A stretch of 64,000 nucleotides of DNA from an uncultured Lachnospiraceae bacterium (GTDB lineage: Bacteria > Bacillota > Clostridia > Lachnospirales > Lachnospiraceae), in NCBI GenBank assembly GCA_910587045.1, contig CAJULG010000002.1, positions 62,001 to 126,000 on the forward strand. The letters run 5' to 3'. The translations under genes were made by a program, and so were the position numbers. How positions within the stretch are numbered: the first letter of the stretch is position 1; the number at the start of each line of letters is the position of its first letter. A model generated the notes under the pieces. That model made no database searches. It saw only the letters and a list, made by a program, of their open reading frames with translations, and was not told where the DNA came from. Shown piece after piece: positions 7,532 to 15,589 of the stretch.

Positions 7532-8242
7532 ATGAAATTTGATTATTTGAAGCGAAAGCGCATTCTGCTGGTGGATGATGAGCAGGCGATCCTGGATATG
7601 GTATTATCAATTTTGCACGAGGATGGATTTCAGAATATTGCAACCGCAAAGAGCGTGAAGGAGGCAGTTGAGCTTTCAGAAGCTTATCGGCCGGAGCTTG
7701 CCATTCTTGATGTAATGCTTCCGGATGGGAGTGGGTTTGCACTTATGGAAGTGTTAAAAAGCAAGGCAGACTATCCGGTGCTGTTTTTAACAGCCCGGGG
7801 AGAGGATGACGATAAATTTCGCGGATTTGGTCTTGGCGCTGACGACTATATGGTAAAGCCGTTTTTACCGAAGGAGCTTTTATTTCGTATTCACGCAATC
7901 CTTCGCAGAAGCTATAAAGCTGAGAATCCGTTTGTTAAGTTGGCAGATAGTGAGATTGACTTTGATCGTGCGGAGGTCATAAGGAACGGAGAGCATATTT
8001 CACTTACAGCAAAGGAATATGATATTCTTACCGCCTTATATCGGAATGCAGGGAGAATTGTTACGATTGATGCCCTGTGTGAAGCAGCCTGGGGGGATAA
8101 TCCGTTCGGCTATGAAAATTCGCTGATGGCACATATTCGCCGCATCAGAGAAAAGGTAGAAGTCAATCCGTCAAGGCCGGTTTCTTTGATAACGATAAAA
8201 GGATTGGGATATAAGCTTATAGTGGAGGAGAATGGATCATGA
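7532..8242 (+). CDS. OmpR-family response regulator
   Basis: A 236-residue DNA-binding regulator. The receiver domain has the acidic pair in LLVDDEQ (Asp15, Asp16), the phospho-acceptor Asp60 (ILDVMLPDGSG), and the switch Thr/Lys in LFLTARGEDDD and MVKPF. The C-terminal winged helix (from about residue 140) contains LTAKEYDILTALYRN and the recognition region ENSLMAHIRRIREKVE. I chose the ATG at 7532: GAGGAGG is 9 bases upstream, and the longer open frame from 7499 would start inside the leader repeat. Its TGA overlaps the kinase start as ATGA, so the two are translationally coupled. The likely target is the divergent ABC operon. Confidence 0.93.
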   Translation: MKFDYLKRKRILLVDDEQAILDMVLSILHEDGFQNIATAKSVKEAVELSEAYRPELAILDVMLPDGSGFALMEVLKSKADYPVLFLTARGEDDDKFRGFGLGADDYMVKPFLPKELLFRIHAILRRSYKAENPFVKLADSEIDFDRAEVIRNGEHISLTAKEYDILTALYRNAGRIVTIDALCEAAWGDNPFGYENSLMAHIRRIREKVEVNPSRPVSLITIKGLGYKLIVEENGS

Positions 8243-9639
8243 AAAGTGTACCAAAACTGATACGACGCTTTCTGGGTATTATGCTGCTGTCTACGGTTCT
8301 GCTTCTTATTCTGAATTTCATATTGCTGGTTGTTGTTACCGCAAGTCAGGCACCCAATGGATATCCCTGGATCACAGCCGGGGAAACTTCCCAGGCATTA
8401 CGACAGACAGAAAGCGGCAGTTATGAACTCCCGGATGCAATTGCATCTGAGCTGGAAGAGTCTCATGCCTGGGCAATCCTGATTGACAACGAAACCATGC
8501 AGGTGGTGTGGCAGACAGATAACCTGCCTCAGACGGTACCACTGTCATACTCGATCTCAGATATTGCAAACCTGACCCGGGGATATATAGATGGTTATCC
8601 CACATTTACAGGAGAAGCGGAGAATGGACTGGTAGTATTGGGCTATCCGAAGGACAGCTTCTGGAAACATATGTGGCCGAGCTGGGATTATGATCTGATC
8701 GCAAACCTGCCCAAAACCGTACTGTCCGTTTTTGTCATCAACATTGTATTCATATTTATCATCTACTGTTTTGCTAATTTCGGGTTGTTGAAATCTGTAA
8801 AACCGATTGTAAGTGGAATACAGCGTCTGCCGACCAAGGAGGCAGTTACGGTAAGGGAAAGAGGGCTGCTGTCTGAACTTGCAGCAAGCATAAACAAGAC
8901 CTCGGAGATTTTACAATCGCAAAGCAGACAGTTACAAAAAAAGGAGAATGCAAGAGCGAACTGGATCGCAGGAGTGTCACACGATATACGGACCCCGCTT
9001 TCTATGGTAATGGGGTATGCAGGCCAGTTAGAAAACGATAAGCGTTTACCAGAGGAGGATCGACAGAAAGCAACGGTTATTGTAAAGCAAAGCAAACGAA
9101 TGCGGAATTTGATCAATAATCTGAATCTAGCTTCTAAATTAGAATATAATATGCAGCCGGTCAGAATGGAGAAACAGAATGTGATCGCTATTGTCCGGCA
9201 GATCGTGGTTGATTTCATAAATATGGACATTGAAGATAAGTATCCGATAAACTGGGAAACAGACGAAGCACAAAGCGTCTGTTTTGCAGAGGTTGATAAG
9301 GATCTGCTCAAACGGGCAGTAACGAATCTGATCCAAAACAGTATCAACCATAATGAAGGCGGATGTCATATCTATATCCGTATTATGAAAGAAGAGGAGC
9401 GATGTGCAATTATTGTTTCAGATGATGGTACAGGAGCTACGGATGTGCAGATAGAATGCCTTAATAATTCTCCGCACTATATGGTTTGTGATGAAAATAC
9501 ATTGGAGCAGCGTCATGGATTAGGACTTCTGATCGTGAAACAGATCATGGAAGCGCATCATGGCTGGTTAACCATAGACCACAGCCAGTATGGAGGATTC
9601 CAGGCGGTGCTCTATCTGCCGGTCATCAGGAATTATTGA
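8239..9639 (+). CDS. Membrane sensor histidine kinase
   Basis: A 466-residue kinase. Two membrane helices (about residues 13-34 and 162-184) flank an extracellular sensor of about 125 residues. A short linker leads to the HisKA phospho-acceptor helix with SHDIRTP (His248) and then a HATPase_c domain with N box NLIQNSINHNE, G1 box SDDGTG and G2 box RHGLGLLIVKQIM. It is coupled to the response regulator. The external domain is larger than in the intramembrane-sensing BceS type, so it may sense the peptide or membrane damage directly. Its 3' end overlaps the convergent GGDEF-EAL gene by 14 bases. Confidence 0.93.
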   Translation: MKSVPKLIRRFLGIMLLSTVLLLILNFILLVVVTASQAPNGYPWITAGETSQALRQTESGSYELPDAIASELEESHAWAILIDNETMQVVWQTDNLPQTVPLSYSISDIANLTRGYIDGYPTFTGEAENGLVVLGYPKDSFWKHMWPSWDYDLIANLPKTVLSVFVINIVFIFIIYCFANFGLLKSVKPIVSGIQRLPTKEAVTVRERGLLSELAASINKTSEILQSQSRQLQKKENARANWIAGVSHDIRTPLSMVMGYAGQLENDKRLPEEDRQKATVIVKQSKRMRNLINNLNLASKLEYNMQPVRMEKQNVIAIVRQIVVDFINMDIEDKYPINWETDEAQSVCFAEVDKDLLKRAVTNLIQNSINHNEGGCHIYIRIMKEEERCAIIVSDDGTGATDVQIECLNNSPHYMVCDENTLEQRHGLGLLIVKQIMEAHHGWLTIDHSQYGGFQAVLYLPVIRNY

Positions 9640-12058
9640 TTTCCAACAGGTTCCGGTAATGTTCATCCGGAATTGGCTTGCTGAATAGAAAGCCCTGCAG
9701 GATATCACAGGAATTCTCCTGCAGAATCCGGAGCTGATCGGAGGTCTCGACACCTTCCGCCACAACCGAGATGTCCAGCTTATGTGCCAGTGAAATAATG
9801 GTTTCCGCAACGAAACAGTCCTTAGAGTTCGTACCGATATTATCAACAAAGGACTTGTCCATCTTTAAGGTGGTGATCGGAATCTTTGTCAGGTAGTTAA
9901 AGGAGGAATAACCGGTACCAAAATCATCCAGAGCGATACGGATACCCATATCCCGGAGTTCCTGAAGCAGGGAAACCTCATAATCCAGGGATTGCATTAA
10001 TACACTTTCCGTTACTTCGATTTCCAGATATTCCGGTGCCAGCTTCGTGCGGGCCAGGATTTCCTTTAATTCCGGGATAAAGGACGGATTCTTTAGCTGT
10101 TCGATCGAGACATTGACCGACATGGTGATCGGCCCATAGCCTGCATCAATCAGCTGTTTATTAAAGTCACAGGCATGTTCCAGTGCCCAGGCACCCAGTT
10201 GATGAATAATTCCGGATTCTTCAGCGATAGGGATGAATTCGGTAGGAGGGATCTGTCCCAGATATCCATTGCGTAGTCGCATTAACGCCTCACAACCGGT
10301 AATCCTTCCGGTCTTCATATCACACTGTGGCTGGTAAACCAGATAGATTTCCCGATTCTGAATGGCATTGCGCAGGATATCTTCAATCTCATTCTTGTGG
10401 TTCAATTCATCCTCCATGGAACTGTTAAAAAAGCGGTACCCGCTTTTACCGGCTGCTTTAGCAGAGTACATCGCAATGTCCGCATTTTTGATCAGTTCGT
10501 TTACGGTCAGTCCGTTTTGCGGAAAGATGGAAACGCCCACACTCATGGATACATGAACCGTCTCGCCATCTAAATCAAAAGGATGATTGGCAATGGAGAT
10601 CAGTTCTGCTGCAAAGTTATCTAATTCTTCTGTGGTGGCTACCTGGCTGCGTAGAACCAGGAATTCATCTCCGCCGGTTCTTGCAAGAATATCCTCCTCC
10701 ATTATGTAGCTGGATAACTGGCCGGCGATCTGTTGCAACAGCAGGTCTCCATAGTCATGACCCAGGGTATCATTTACATTTTTAAAGTTATCAAGATCAA
10801 TAAAGAAAACTGCCCGTTTCACAAAGCCTCCGGACTGATGAAAAATATCGTGTGCCCGCATCATAAATGCGGCACGGTTGGCAAGACCGGTCAGAGTATC
10901 CGTATAGGCCAGTTTCTCAATCTGATCATAGTTGGCTTTCAGTTCCGCCTGGCTGTTTTCTAATTGAATCCGGGCATCCTTTAGTTCTTTATAGTTGCCG
11001 GATATGATCTGCATCATATCATTAAAGTGGGTGGATAATTCTCCGAATTCATCTTTGGATTCTATCTCAGAACGCACATTTAAATTCCCCTGGGAGGCCT
11101 GAAGCATTTTTTCTTTCAGGTTATAGATCGGATTGCAGTAGTTTCTGGCAAGTCTGGAGCTGATGGCAGTTGTGATCAGCAGGAAAATAGCAGTTACAAT
11201 GATGGAGAGCAGAAGGATGGCACCAACAAGAGACTGATACATACTCATATCCTGTTCTACCAGATAGATCCAGTGGTATTCCGGCATAATGCTGTAGCCG
11301 TATGCCTGGTAGGAAAGACCGGTCTGAAGATCAATGGTTCCGCTTTTGTATTCCGGATTACCGTCGTAGTTTACGAGCAGCCAGATGGCCTTCCTTCGTA
11401 TCTCCTCATTTGTAAACGATGAATTTAACAGCCCGTTCGAAGCGTTATCGAGCAGATAGGCATTATTCTCACTGGAAATAAAACTGCCAAAGTATTCGGG
11501 AACGACGCTGGCAGTCAGTACACCAACGGTGTAAGAATCCTTTTTTACAGGAGTTAGAATATGAATAGAATCCGATCTTGCATTTAAAGTTATCGTAGAG
11601 TTGACCAGGGTCTGCTCCAAAGTTGCAGACATATCTTCGACATAATGGGAATAGCTGCCGATCAGCTCCGGAGCAGAGCTGTATACTAAGATTCCGTTTG
11701 TATCAAATACACTGTATATAACATGATCAGCAAAGCTGCCGGAGGTCTGCTTTAAGTAATTACAAATGAACGGTTGAGAAGTAAGATCATTTGTAAGATC
11801 CAGATCCGGATCATTCATTTTTTGGGTTAAAGCTTTCAGGATGTCACTGTTATTTGCAAGTCCTTCTAATTCAATGATCTGTGTATTTAACTGCGCTTCA
11901 AACCCCTTCTGATAATTTTCGGCAGTTGCACGGATGGCTTCCTTTGCAACGGTTCGGGAATTCTGAATCGTAAACAGGATAGTAAGGATCGCGAAGATTA
12001 TAATTGGAATGCCGGCGGCCATGACCATGGATGACTGCAGCGATTTTTTGATTGACAT
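9626..12058 (-). CDS. Membrane-bound GGDEF-EAL protein (c-di-GMP cyclase/phosphodiesterase)
   Basis: An 810-residue protein. A membrane helix near residues 12-32, a large extracellular Cache-like sensor (about 35-275), a second helix (about 276-302) and a HAMP linker come first. The GGDEF domain follows, with an intact catalytic motif RTGGDEFLVLRS near residue 460. A full EAL domain ends the protein, with GCEALMRL near 590, SVNVSIEQL, DDFGTGYSS and VAEGVETSDQ, so all the main EAL catalytic motifs are visible. Both synthesis and breakdown of cyclic di-GMP are therefore possible. It is divergent from the MshEN-CheX gene, which suggests a local signalling circuit. Confidence 0.95.
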   Translation of the reverse strand: MSIKKSLQSSMVMAAGIPIIIFAILTILFTIQNSRTVAKEAIRATAENYQKGFEAQLNTQIIELEGLANNSDILKALTQKMNDPDLDLTNDLTSQPFICNYLKQTSGSFADHVIYSVFDTNGILVYSSAPELIGSYSHYVEDMSATLEQTLVNSTITLNARSDSIHILTPVKKDSYTVGVLTASVVPEYFGSFISSENNAYLLDNASNGLLNSSFTNEEIRRKAIWLLVNYDGNPEYKSGTIDLQTGLSYQAYGYSIMPEYHWIYLVEQDMSMYQSLVGAILLLSIIVTAIFLLITTAISSRLARNYCNPIYNLKEKMLQASQGNLNVRSEIESKDEFGELSTHFNDMMQIISGNYKELKDARIQLENSQAELKANYDQIEKLAYTDTLTGLANRAAFMMRAHDIFHQSGGFVKRAVFFIDLDNFKNVNDTLGHDYGDLLLQQIAGQLSSYIMEEDILARTGGDEFLVLRSQVATTEELDNFAAELISIANHPFDLDGETVHVSMSVGVSIFPQNGLTVNELIKNADIAMYSAKAAGKSGYRFFNSSMEDELNHKNEIEDILRNAIQNREIYLVYQPQCDMKTGRITGCEALMRLRNGYLGQIPPTEFIPIAEESGIIHQLGAWALEHACDFNKQLIDAGYGPITMSVNVSIEQLKNPSFIPELKEILARTKLAPEYLEIEVTESVLMQSLDYEVSLLQELRDMGIRIALDDFGTGYSSFNYLTKIPITTLKMDKSFVDNIGTNSKDCFVAETIISLAHKLDISVVAEGVETSDQLRILQENSCDILQGFLFSKPIPDEHYRNLLEINNS

Positions 12059-12095
12059 AAAGAACTCCTTCTATAATATGTAAATGTATATTCTG

Positions 12096-12124
12096 ATTAT
12101 ACGAAATCTGACAAAATTATTCAA
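12096..12124 (-). promoter_or_regulatory. Promoter of the GGDEF-EAL gene
   Basis: On the minus strand TTGAAT (12124-12119), 17 bases, TATAAT (12101-12096). The transcription start would fall about 30 bases before the ATG at 12058. Confidence 0.65.
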
Positions 12125-12190
12125 TGCATTATCATGAATATTATGATCAATTCAAACGGTATGATTGATATGGAGCTTATGATGGGGCTG

Positions 12191-12219
12191 TTGACTTTGA
12201 CAGGCAGGTTATGTATAAT
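12191..12219 (+). promoter_or_regulatory. Promoter of the MshEN-CheX/CheY pair
   Basis: TTGACT (12191-12196), a 17-base spacer and TATAAT (12214-12219) make a strong sigma-A promoter, not a flagellar sigma-28 type. It leaves a leader of about 50 bases. Confidence 0.75.
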
Positions 12220-12274
12220 AAGGATTACTTAGGGGTTTCAATAAGATTTATAATAACAGGTTGGAGGAAGGAAT

Positions 12275-13171
12275 ATGTTTGGGATTTACTTTGGAAATTA
12301 TCTTCAAAATAAGGGTGTGATCTCAAAGGAGCAATACTTTGAATTACTGGAAGAGATTAAGACATCCCGGCTGAAGATGGGACTGCTTGCCATTGTGAAC
12401 GGGCTGATGACGGAAGCACAGGCGGAGGAAGTGAATCAGCTTCAGCAAATGCAGGATCGCAGGTTTGGAGATATCGCAGTAGATAAGGGCTATCTGACAG
12501 AAGAGCAGGTCAGTTCTCTGTTAAAGATGCAGGGAGATCAATATCTGTTGTTTGTACAGGCATTGATCGATCATAATTATCTTAGTCTGGAAGGAATTCA
12601 GCAGGAGTTGAAAGCATATAAGAAGGAAGAACGCTTCAGTGCATTGGATCTGGATGCGATCAAAAGCAGCGATCTGGATAAGATCGTACCGGTGTTTACA
12701 AAGGAAACTTCCATTCCACCGGTTATGAAGGATTACCTTGCTTTGATCGCAAGGAATTTTGTCCGGTTTATCGATACAGATGTCAGACTGGAGCAGGCAG
12801 AACGGGTTAACAGTTGTTCTGTACCTTTTATGGCAAGCCAGGAGATGGAAGGAGAATTCAATTTCTTTGTTGGAATTTCCGGAGAAGAGGATGCGTTGCT
12901 CTCAGCAGCGTCGATTTATGGCAAAGAAACCTTCGATCAGATCGATGAAGATGCATTGGATGCCGTTTGTGAATTTATTAATTGTAATAATGGGTTGTAT
13001 GCAAGTAAGCTGTCGGAAGAAGATATTGAACTGGAACTGATGCCACCGGTCATGTATACGAAGAAGACCAGGATTCAGACAGACGGCCCTATGTATTGTC
13101 TGCCATTATACATTTCAGGAAAGAAACTGGAACTGGTAATCTGTCTGGAATCAAAATGGCAGATTGATTAA
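12275..13171 (+). CDS. MshEN-like repeat protein fused to a CheX phosphatase domain
   Basis: A 298-residue protein of two parts. The N-terminal 115 residues hold four tandem 24-residue motifs at a strict 29-residue period (about 5-28, 34-57, 63-86, 92-115). Motifs 2 and 3 fit the MshEN c-di-GMP-binding pattern: Gly at position 3, Gly at 10, Gln at 16 and Gln at 24, with a 5-residue spacer (KMG...G43...Q49...Q57, then RFG...G72...Q78...Q86). Motifs 1 and 4 are degenerate. The C-terminal part, from about residue 145, resembles CheX, a CheY-P phosphatase, and has the ExxN active-site pattern at Glu233-Asn236 (EFIN). The next gene encodes a lone CheY, the likely substrate. c-di-GMP binding is inference. 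Confidence 0.8.
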   Translation: MFGIYFGNYLQNKGVISKEQYFELLEEIKTSRLKMGLLAIVNGLMTEAQAEEVNQLQQMQDRRFGDIAVDKGYLTEEQVSSLLKMQGDQYLLFVQALIDHNYLSLEGIQQELKAYKKEERFSALDLDAIKSSDLDKIVPVFTKETSIPPVMKDYLALIARNFVRFIDTDVRLEQAERVNSCSVPFMASQEMEGEFNFFVGISGEEDALLSAASIYGKETFDQIDEDALDAVCEFINCNNGLYASKLSEEDIELELMPPVMYTKKTRIQTDGPMYCLPLYISGKKLELVICLESKWQID

Positions 13172-13218
13172 CCGGAATGAAGAATAGAATGAATATAATA
13201 GTAGGAGAGGTGTAAAAC

Positions 13219-13578
13219 ATGGCAAAGTTTTTGATCGTAGATGATTCCAGAACTTCCCGCAGGATATTAAAGGGTATATTGGAGAGTGCCGGACATACAG
13301 TGATCGGGGAAGCAACGAATGGTCAGGAAGGTTATGACCGTTATGTAGAACTGCAGCCGGATATCGTGACGATGGATATTACCATGCCGGTATTAGACGG
13401 GATCGGCGGACTGAAAAAGATTAAGGAAGCATACCCGGATTCAAAGGTCGTAATGGTAACAGCGGCCGGACAGAAGAGTAAGATGGTAGAAGCAGTGCAA
13501 GTCGGCGCAGATGAATTTATTCCGAAGCCTTTTGATGCAGAGCAGTTAGTTGCAACCTTAGCTAAGGTGATTGGTTGA
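13219..13578 (+). CDS. cheY: Stand-alone CheY-like response regulator
   Basis: A 119-residue single receiver domain with no output domain. It has the acidic pair Asp8-Asp9 (FLIVDDSRTSR), phospho-acceptor Asp53 (TMDITMPVLDG), switch Thr81 (MVTAAG) and Lys103 (IPKPF), so it should be fully phosphorylatable. GGAGAGG precedes the ATG. The gene follows the CheX-type phosphatase gene by 47 bases and is followed by a terminator, so the two form a transcription unit. No CheA or flagellar gene is in the window, so the kinase and target lie elsewhere. Confidence 0.93.
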   Translation: MAKFLIVDDSRTSRRILKGILESAGHTVIGEATNGQEGYDRYVELQPDIVTMDITMPVLDGIGGLKKIKEAYPDSKVVMVTAAGQKSKMVEAVQVGADEFIPKPFDAEQLVATLAKVIG

Positions 13579-13620
13579 TTGCTTTCTTGGGGCTGGTGAT
13601 AATTTCGTAGAAGTGGAAAT

Positions 13621-13673
13621 GAGGCTGACCGGAATAACAGATGTGATGTCTGGTTTCGGGACAGCCTCTTTTT
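13621..13673 (+). terminator. Terminator after cheY
   Basis: An interrupted but symmetric stem: GAGGCTG with CAGCCTC outside, then CC/GG, GAA/TTC and CAGA/TCTG inside, followed by TTTTT (13669-13673). It separates the CheX-CheY unit from the AstE/AspA pair. Confidence 0.88.
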
Positions 13674-13687
13674 AAGGAAGTGATAAA

Positions 13688-14629
13688 ATGATTGATACAG
13701 TTGTATCCGTAGAAATGTTAGTAGAAGAGGTCATGCGGATTAAGAAAAACCGTCTGGCACCGGATGTATGTACCGGAACGGAAAAGCGTCTCTGTATTGC
13801 CTCCGGCAGCCATGGAGATGAATTGTGCGGGCAGTATATCTGCTATCAGGTGGTACGGAAAATCAAAGAGGAGTTTCATAATCTTACGGGAATTGTAGAT
13901 ATTTATCCTGCCATGAATCCCTTAGGGCTGGATGCACAGACCAGAGATTTTCCATTGATGGACATTGATATGAATACCATTTTTCCGGGAGATGATGATG
14001 GAGCGATCTTAGAACATGCAGCCTCCAGGATCATCCGGGATATGGCAGGAGCCGATATCTGTCTGGATATTCATTCCAGTAATTCTTTGATCCGGGAAAT
14101 TCCGCAGATACGTCTGAATGATGATGTCATAGAAACGGTAATGCCATATGCAAAGTTACTGAACACGGAGCTGGTCTGGATTCATCCATCTACCAGTGTA
14201 AGGCCGGGGAGTCTGGCATATGCACTAAATGCGATCGGGGTAAAGACAATGGTGATCGAGGCCGGGGGTGCCCTGCGGATCGACTATGAATATTGTGAAC
14301 AGATCGTGGAAGGAATTTTTTTCCTTATGAAACAGATGGGTATCTGGCAGGGAACAGTAGGAGAGATTCGTCAGCCTATTGTTACAACAGACGGAGATGT
14401 GTGGTTTGTAAATGCGGAAAGCAGTGGACTCTTTGTGCCGAATATCAAGCACTCTATGCGGGTGAAGAAAGGGGAAAAGATCGGCACCATCGTCGATGTG
14501 ATCACCGGTTCCGTAGAGGAACGGATCTATGCACCCTGTGATGGCCTGGTCTTTACATTCCGGGAATATCCGGCAGTAGAAGAAGGGGCGCTGATTGCCA
14601 GGATATACGGAGGCGGTCTCTATGAATAA
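13688..14629 (+). CDS. Succinylglutamate desuccinylase/aspartoacylase (AstE/AspA) family zinc hydrolase
   Basis: A 313-residue member of the carboxypeptidase-like AstE/AspA family, which removes acyl groups from N-acyl amino acids or similar amides. The zinc ligands are visible: SGSHGDE (His42, Glu45) and DIHSSN (the second His, about residue 136), plus the catalytic glutamate in MVIEAGGALR. The C-terminal part (about 235-305) is a beta-barrel-like lid seen in such proteins (KGEKIGTIVDVITG). Its end overlaps the start of a related gene by 8 bases, so the two are co-translated. The substrate cannot be told from sequence. Confidence 0.87.
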   Translation: MIDTVVSVEMLVEEVMRIKKNRLAPDVCTGTEKRLCIASGSHGDELCGQYICYQVVRKIKEEFHNLTGIVDIYPAMNPLGLDAQTRDFPLMDIDMNTIFPGDDDGAILEHAASRIIRDMAGADICLDIHSSNSLIREIPQIRLNDDVIETVMPYAKLLNTELVWIHPSTSVRPGSLAYALNAIGVKTMVIEAGGALRIDYEYCEQIVEGIFFLMKQMGIWQGTVGEIRQPIVTTDGDVWFVNAESSGLFVPNIKHSMRVKKGEKIGTIVDVITGSVEERIYAPCDGLVFTFREYPAVEEGALIARIYGGGLYE

Positions 14630-15557
14630 AGAAATAGTGTTTAATATGAATACAGCGTTTCGGGGCGAGTATACCATTATCGGTTATCGATTCGGACATG
14701 GAGAAAAAGCTGCCTGTATCATTGGCGCCATGCGAGGGAATGAATTTCAGCAGCTTTATATGTGCTCTCAGCTTATTGCAAAGCTGGAGCAGTTGGAGGC
14801 AAAGGGTGCTATCGTGGCAAATAAAGAGATTCTGGTGATACCATCCCTGAATTATAATTCCATGAACGTGGGAAAAAAGTTCTGGGTATCCGACAGTACG
14901 GATATTAACCGCTCCTTTCCGGGCAATCCGGAGGGTCCGGCAACCAGCCGGATCGCACATGCGGTACTGGAACGGGTAAAAGGTTATCCTTACGGAATAC
15001 AGTTTGCCAGCTTTTATCTGGGAGGAGAGTTTATTCCTCATATCCGTCTGATGGAAGAGAGTAATAAGAATACCAGTCTGGCCAATCTCTTTGGTATGCC
15101 CTATGTCCTGACTTCTTCCGAACGGGCATTTGATTCTACCACCCTGAATTATAACTGGCAGAGGTGTGGAACCAGTGCATTTTCTGTTTATACCGGAGCG
15201 ACGCAGCGCATCGATGAAGAGCGGGCCAGACAAGGTGTGGCATCCGTATTACGATTTTTGACCCGTATGGGTATCATACGTTATAATTGTCATGGTGGTT
15301 ATATCTCTACTGTGCTGGAGGAAGAAGAGTTATTGACGATCCGGGCGGACATGCCGGGCTTTTTTCGTAAAAAGGTATCTACGGATACGGAGGTAGTACG
15401 GGGACAACTGCTGGGGGAGATTATTGATTCCTTCCGGGGAGATGTGATTTCCCGTCTGGTGGCGCCGACGGACGGAATAATCTTCTATCAGCAGATTCAA
15501 CCGATGGTGTTTCAGAATTCGGTTGCATTTAGGATGATAAAAAAGATTCATGAATAG
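14622..15557 (+). CDS. AstE/AspA-family paralogue lacking zinc ligands (probable pseudoenzyme)
   Basis: A 311-residue relative of the preceding gene, with the same order of blocks. The metal site is altered. The HGDE motif is replaced by MRGNE (Arg instead of the ligand His). The DIHSSN block reads QFASFYLGGEF. The VIEAGG catalytic block reads FSVYTGATQ. The reading frame is intact and the fold-defining parts (DINRSFPG, and the C-terminal lid ending KKIHE) remain, so this looks like a maintained non-catalytic partner rather than decay. I chose the ATG at 14622 because GGAGG is 8 bases upstream; an upstream in-frame ATG at 14595 lies well inside the first gene. A heteromeric active/inactive pair is inferred. 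Confidence 0.8.
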   Translation: MNKEIVFNMNTAFRGEYTIIGYRFGHGEKAACIIGAMRGNEFQQLYMCSQLIAKLEQLEAKGAIVANKEILVIPSLNYNSMNVGKKFWVSDSTDINRSFPGNPEGPATSRIAHAVLERVKGYPYGIQFASFYLGGEFIPHIRLMEESNKNTSLANLFGMPYVLTSSERAFDSTTLNYNWQRCGTSAFSVYTGATQRIDEERARQGVASVLRFLTRMGIIRYNCHGGYISTVLEEEELLTIRADMPGFFRKKVSTDTEVVRGQLLGEIIDSFRGDVISRLVAPTDGIIFYQQIQPMVFQNSVAFRMIKKIHE

Positions 15558-15589
15558 GTCATGTTTCTGTTTATAAAATGGAGGTCATT

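Noticed and set aside
14622..15557. A decayed pseudogene of the AstE/AspA family.
   Set aside because: The frame is intact, a strong ribosome site is present and the conserved fold blocks remain; only metal and catalytic residues are lost, which fits a kept pseudoenzyme.
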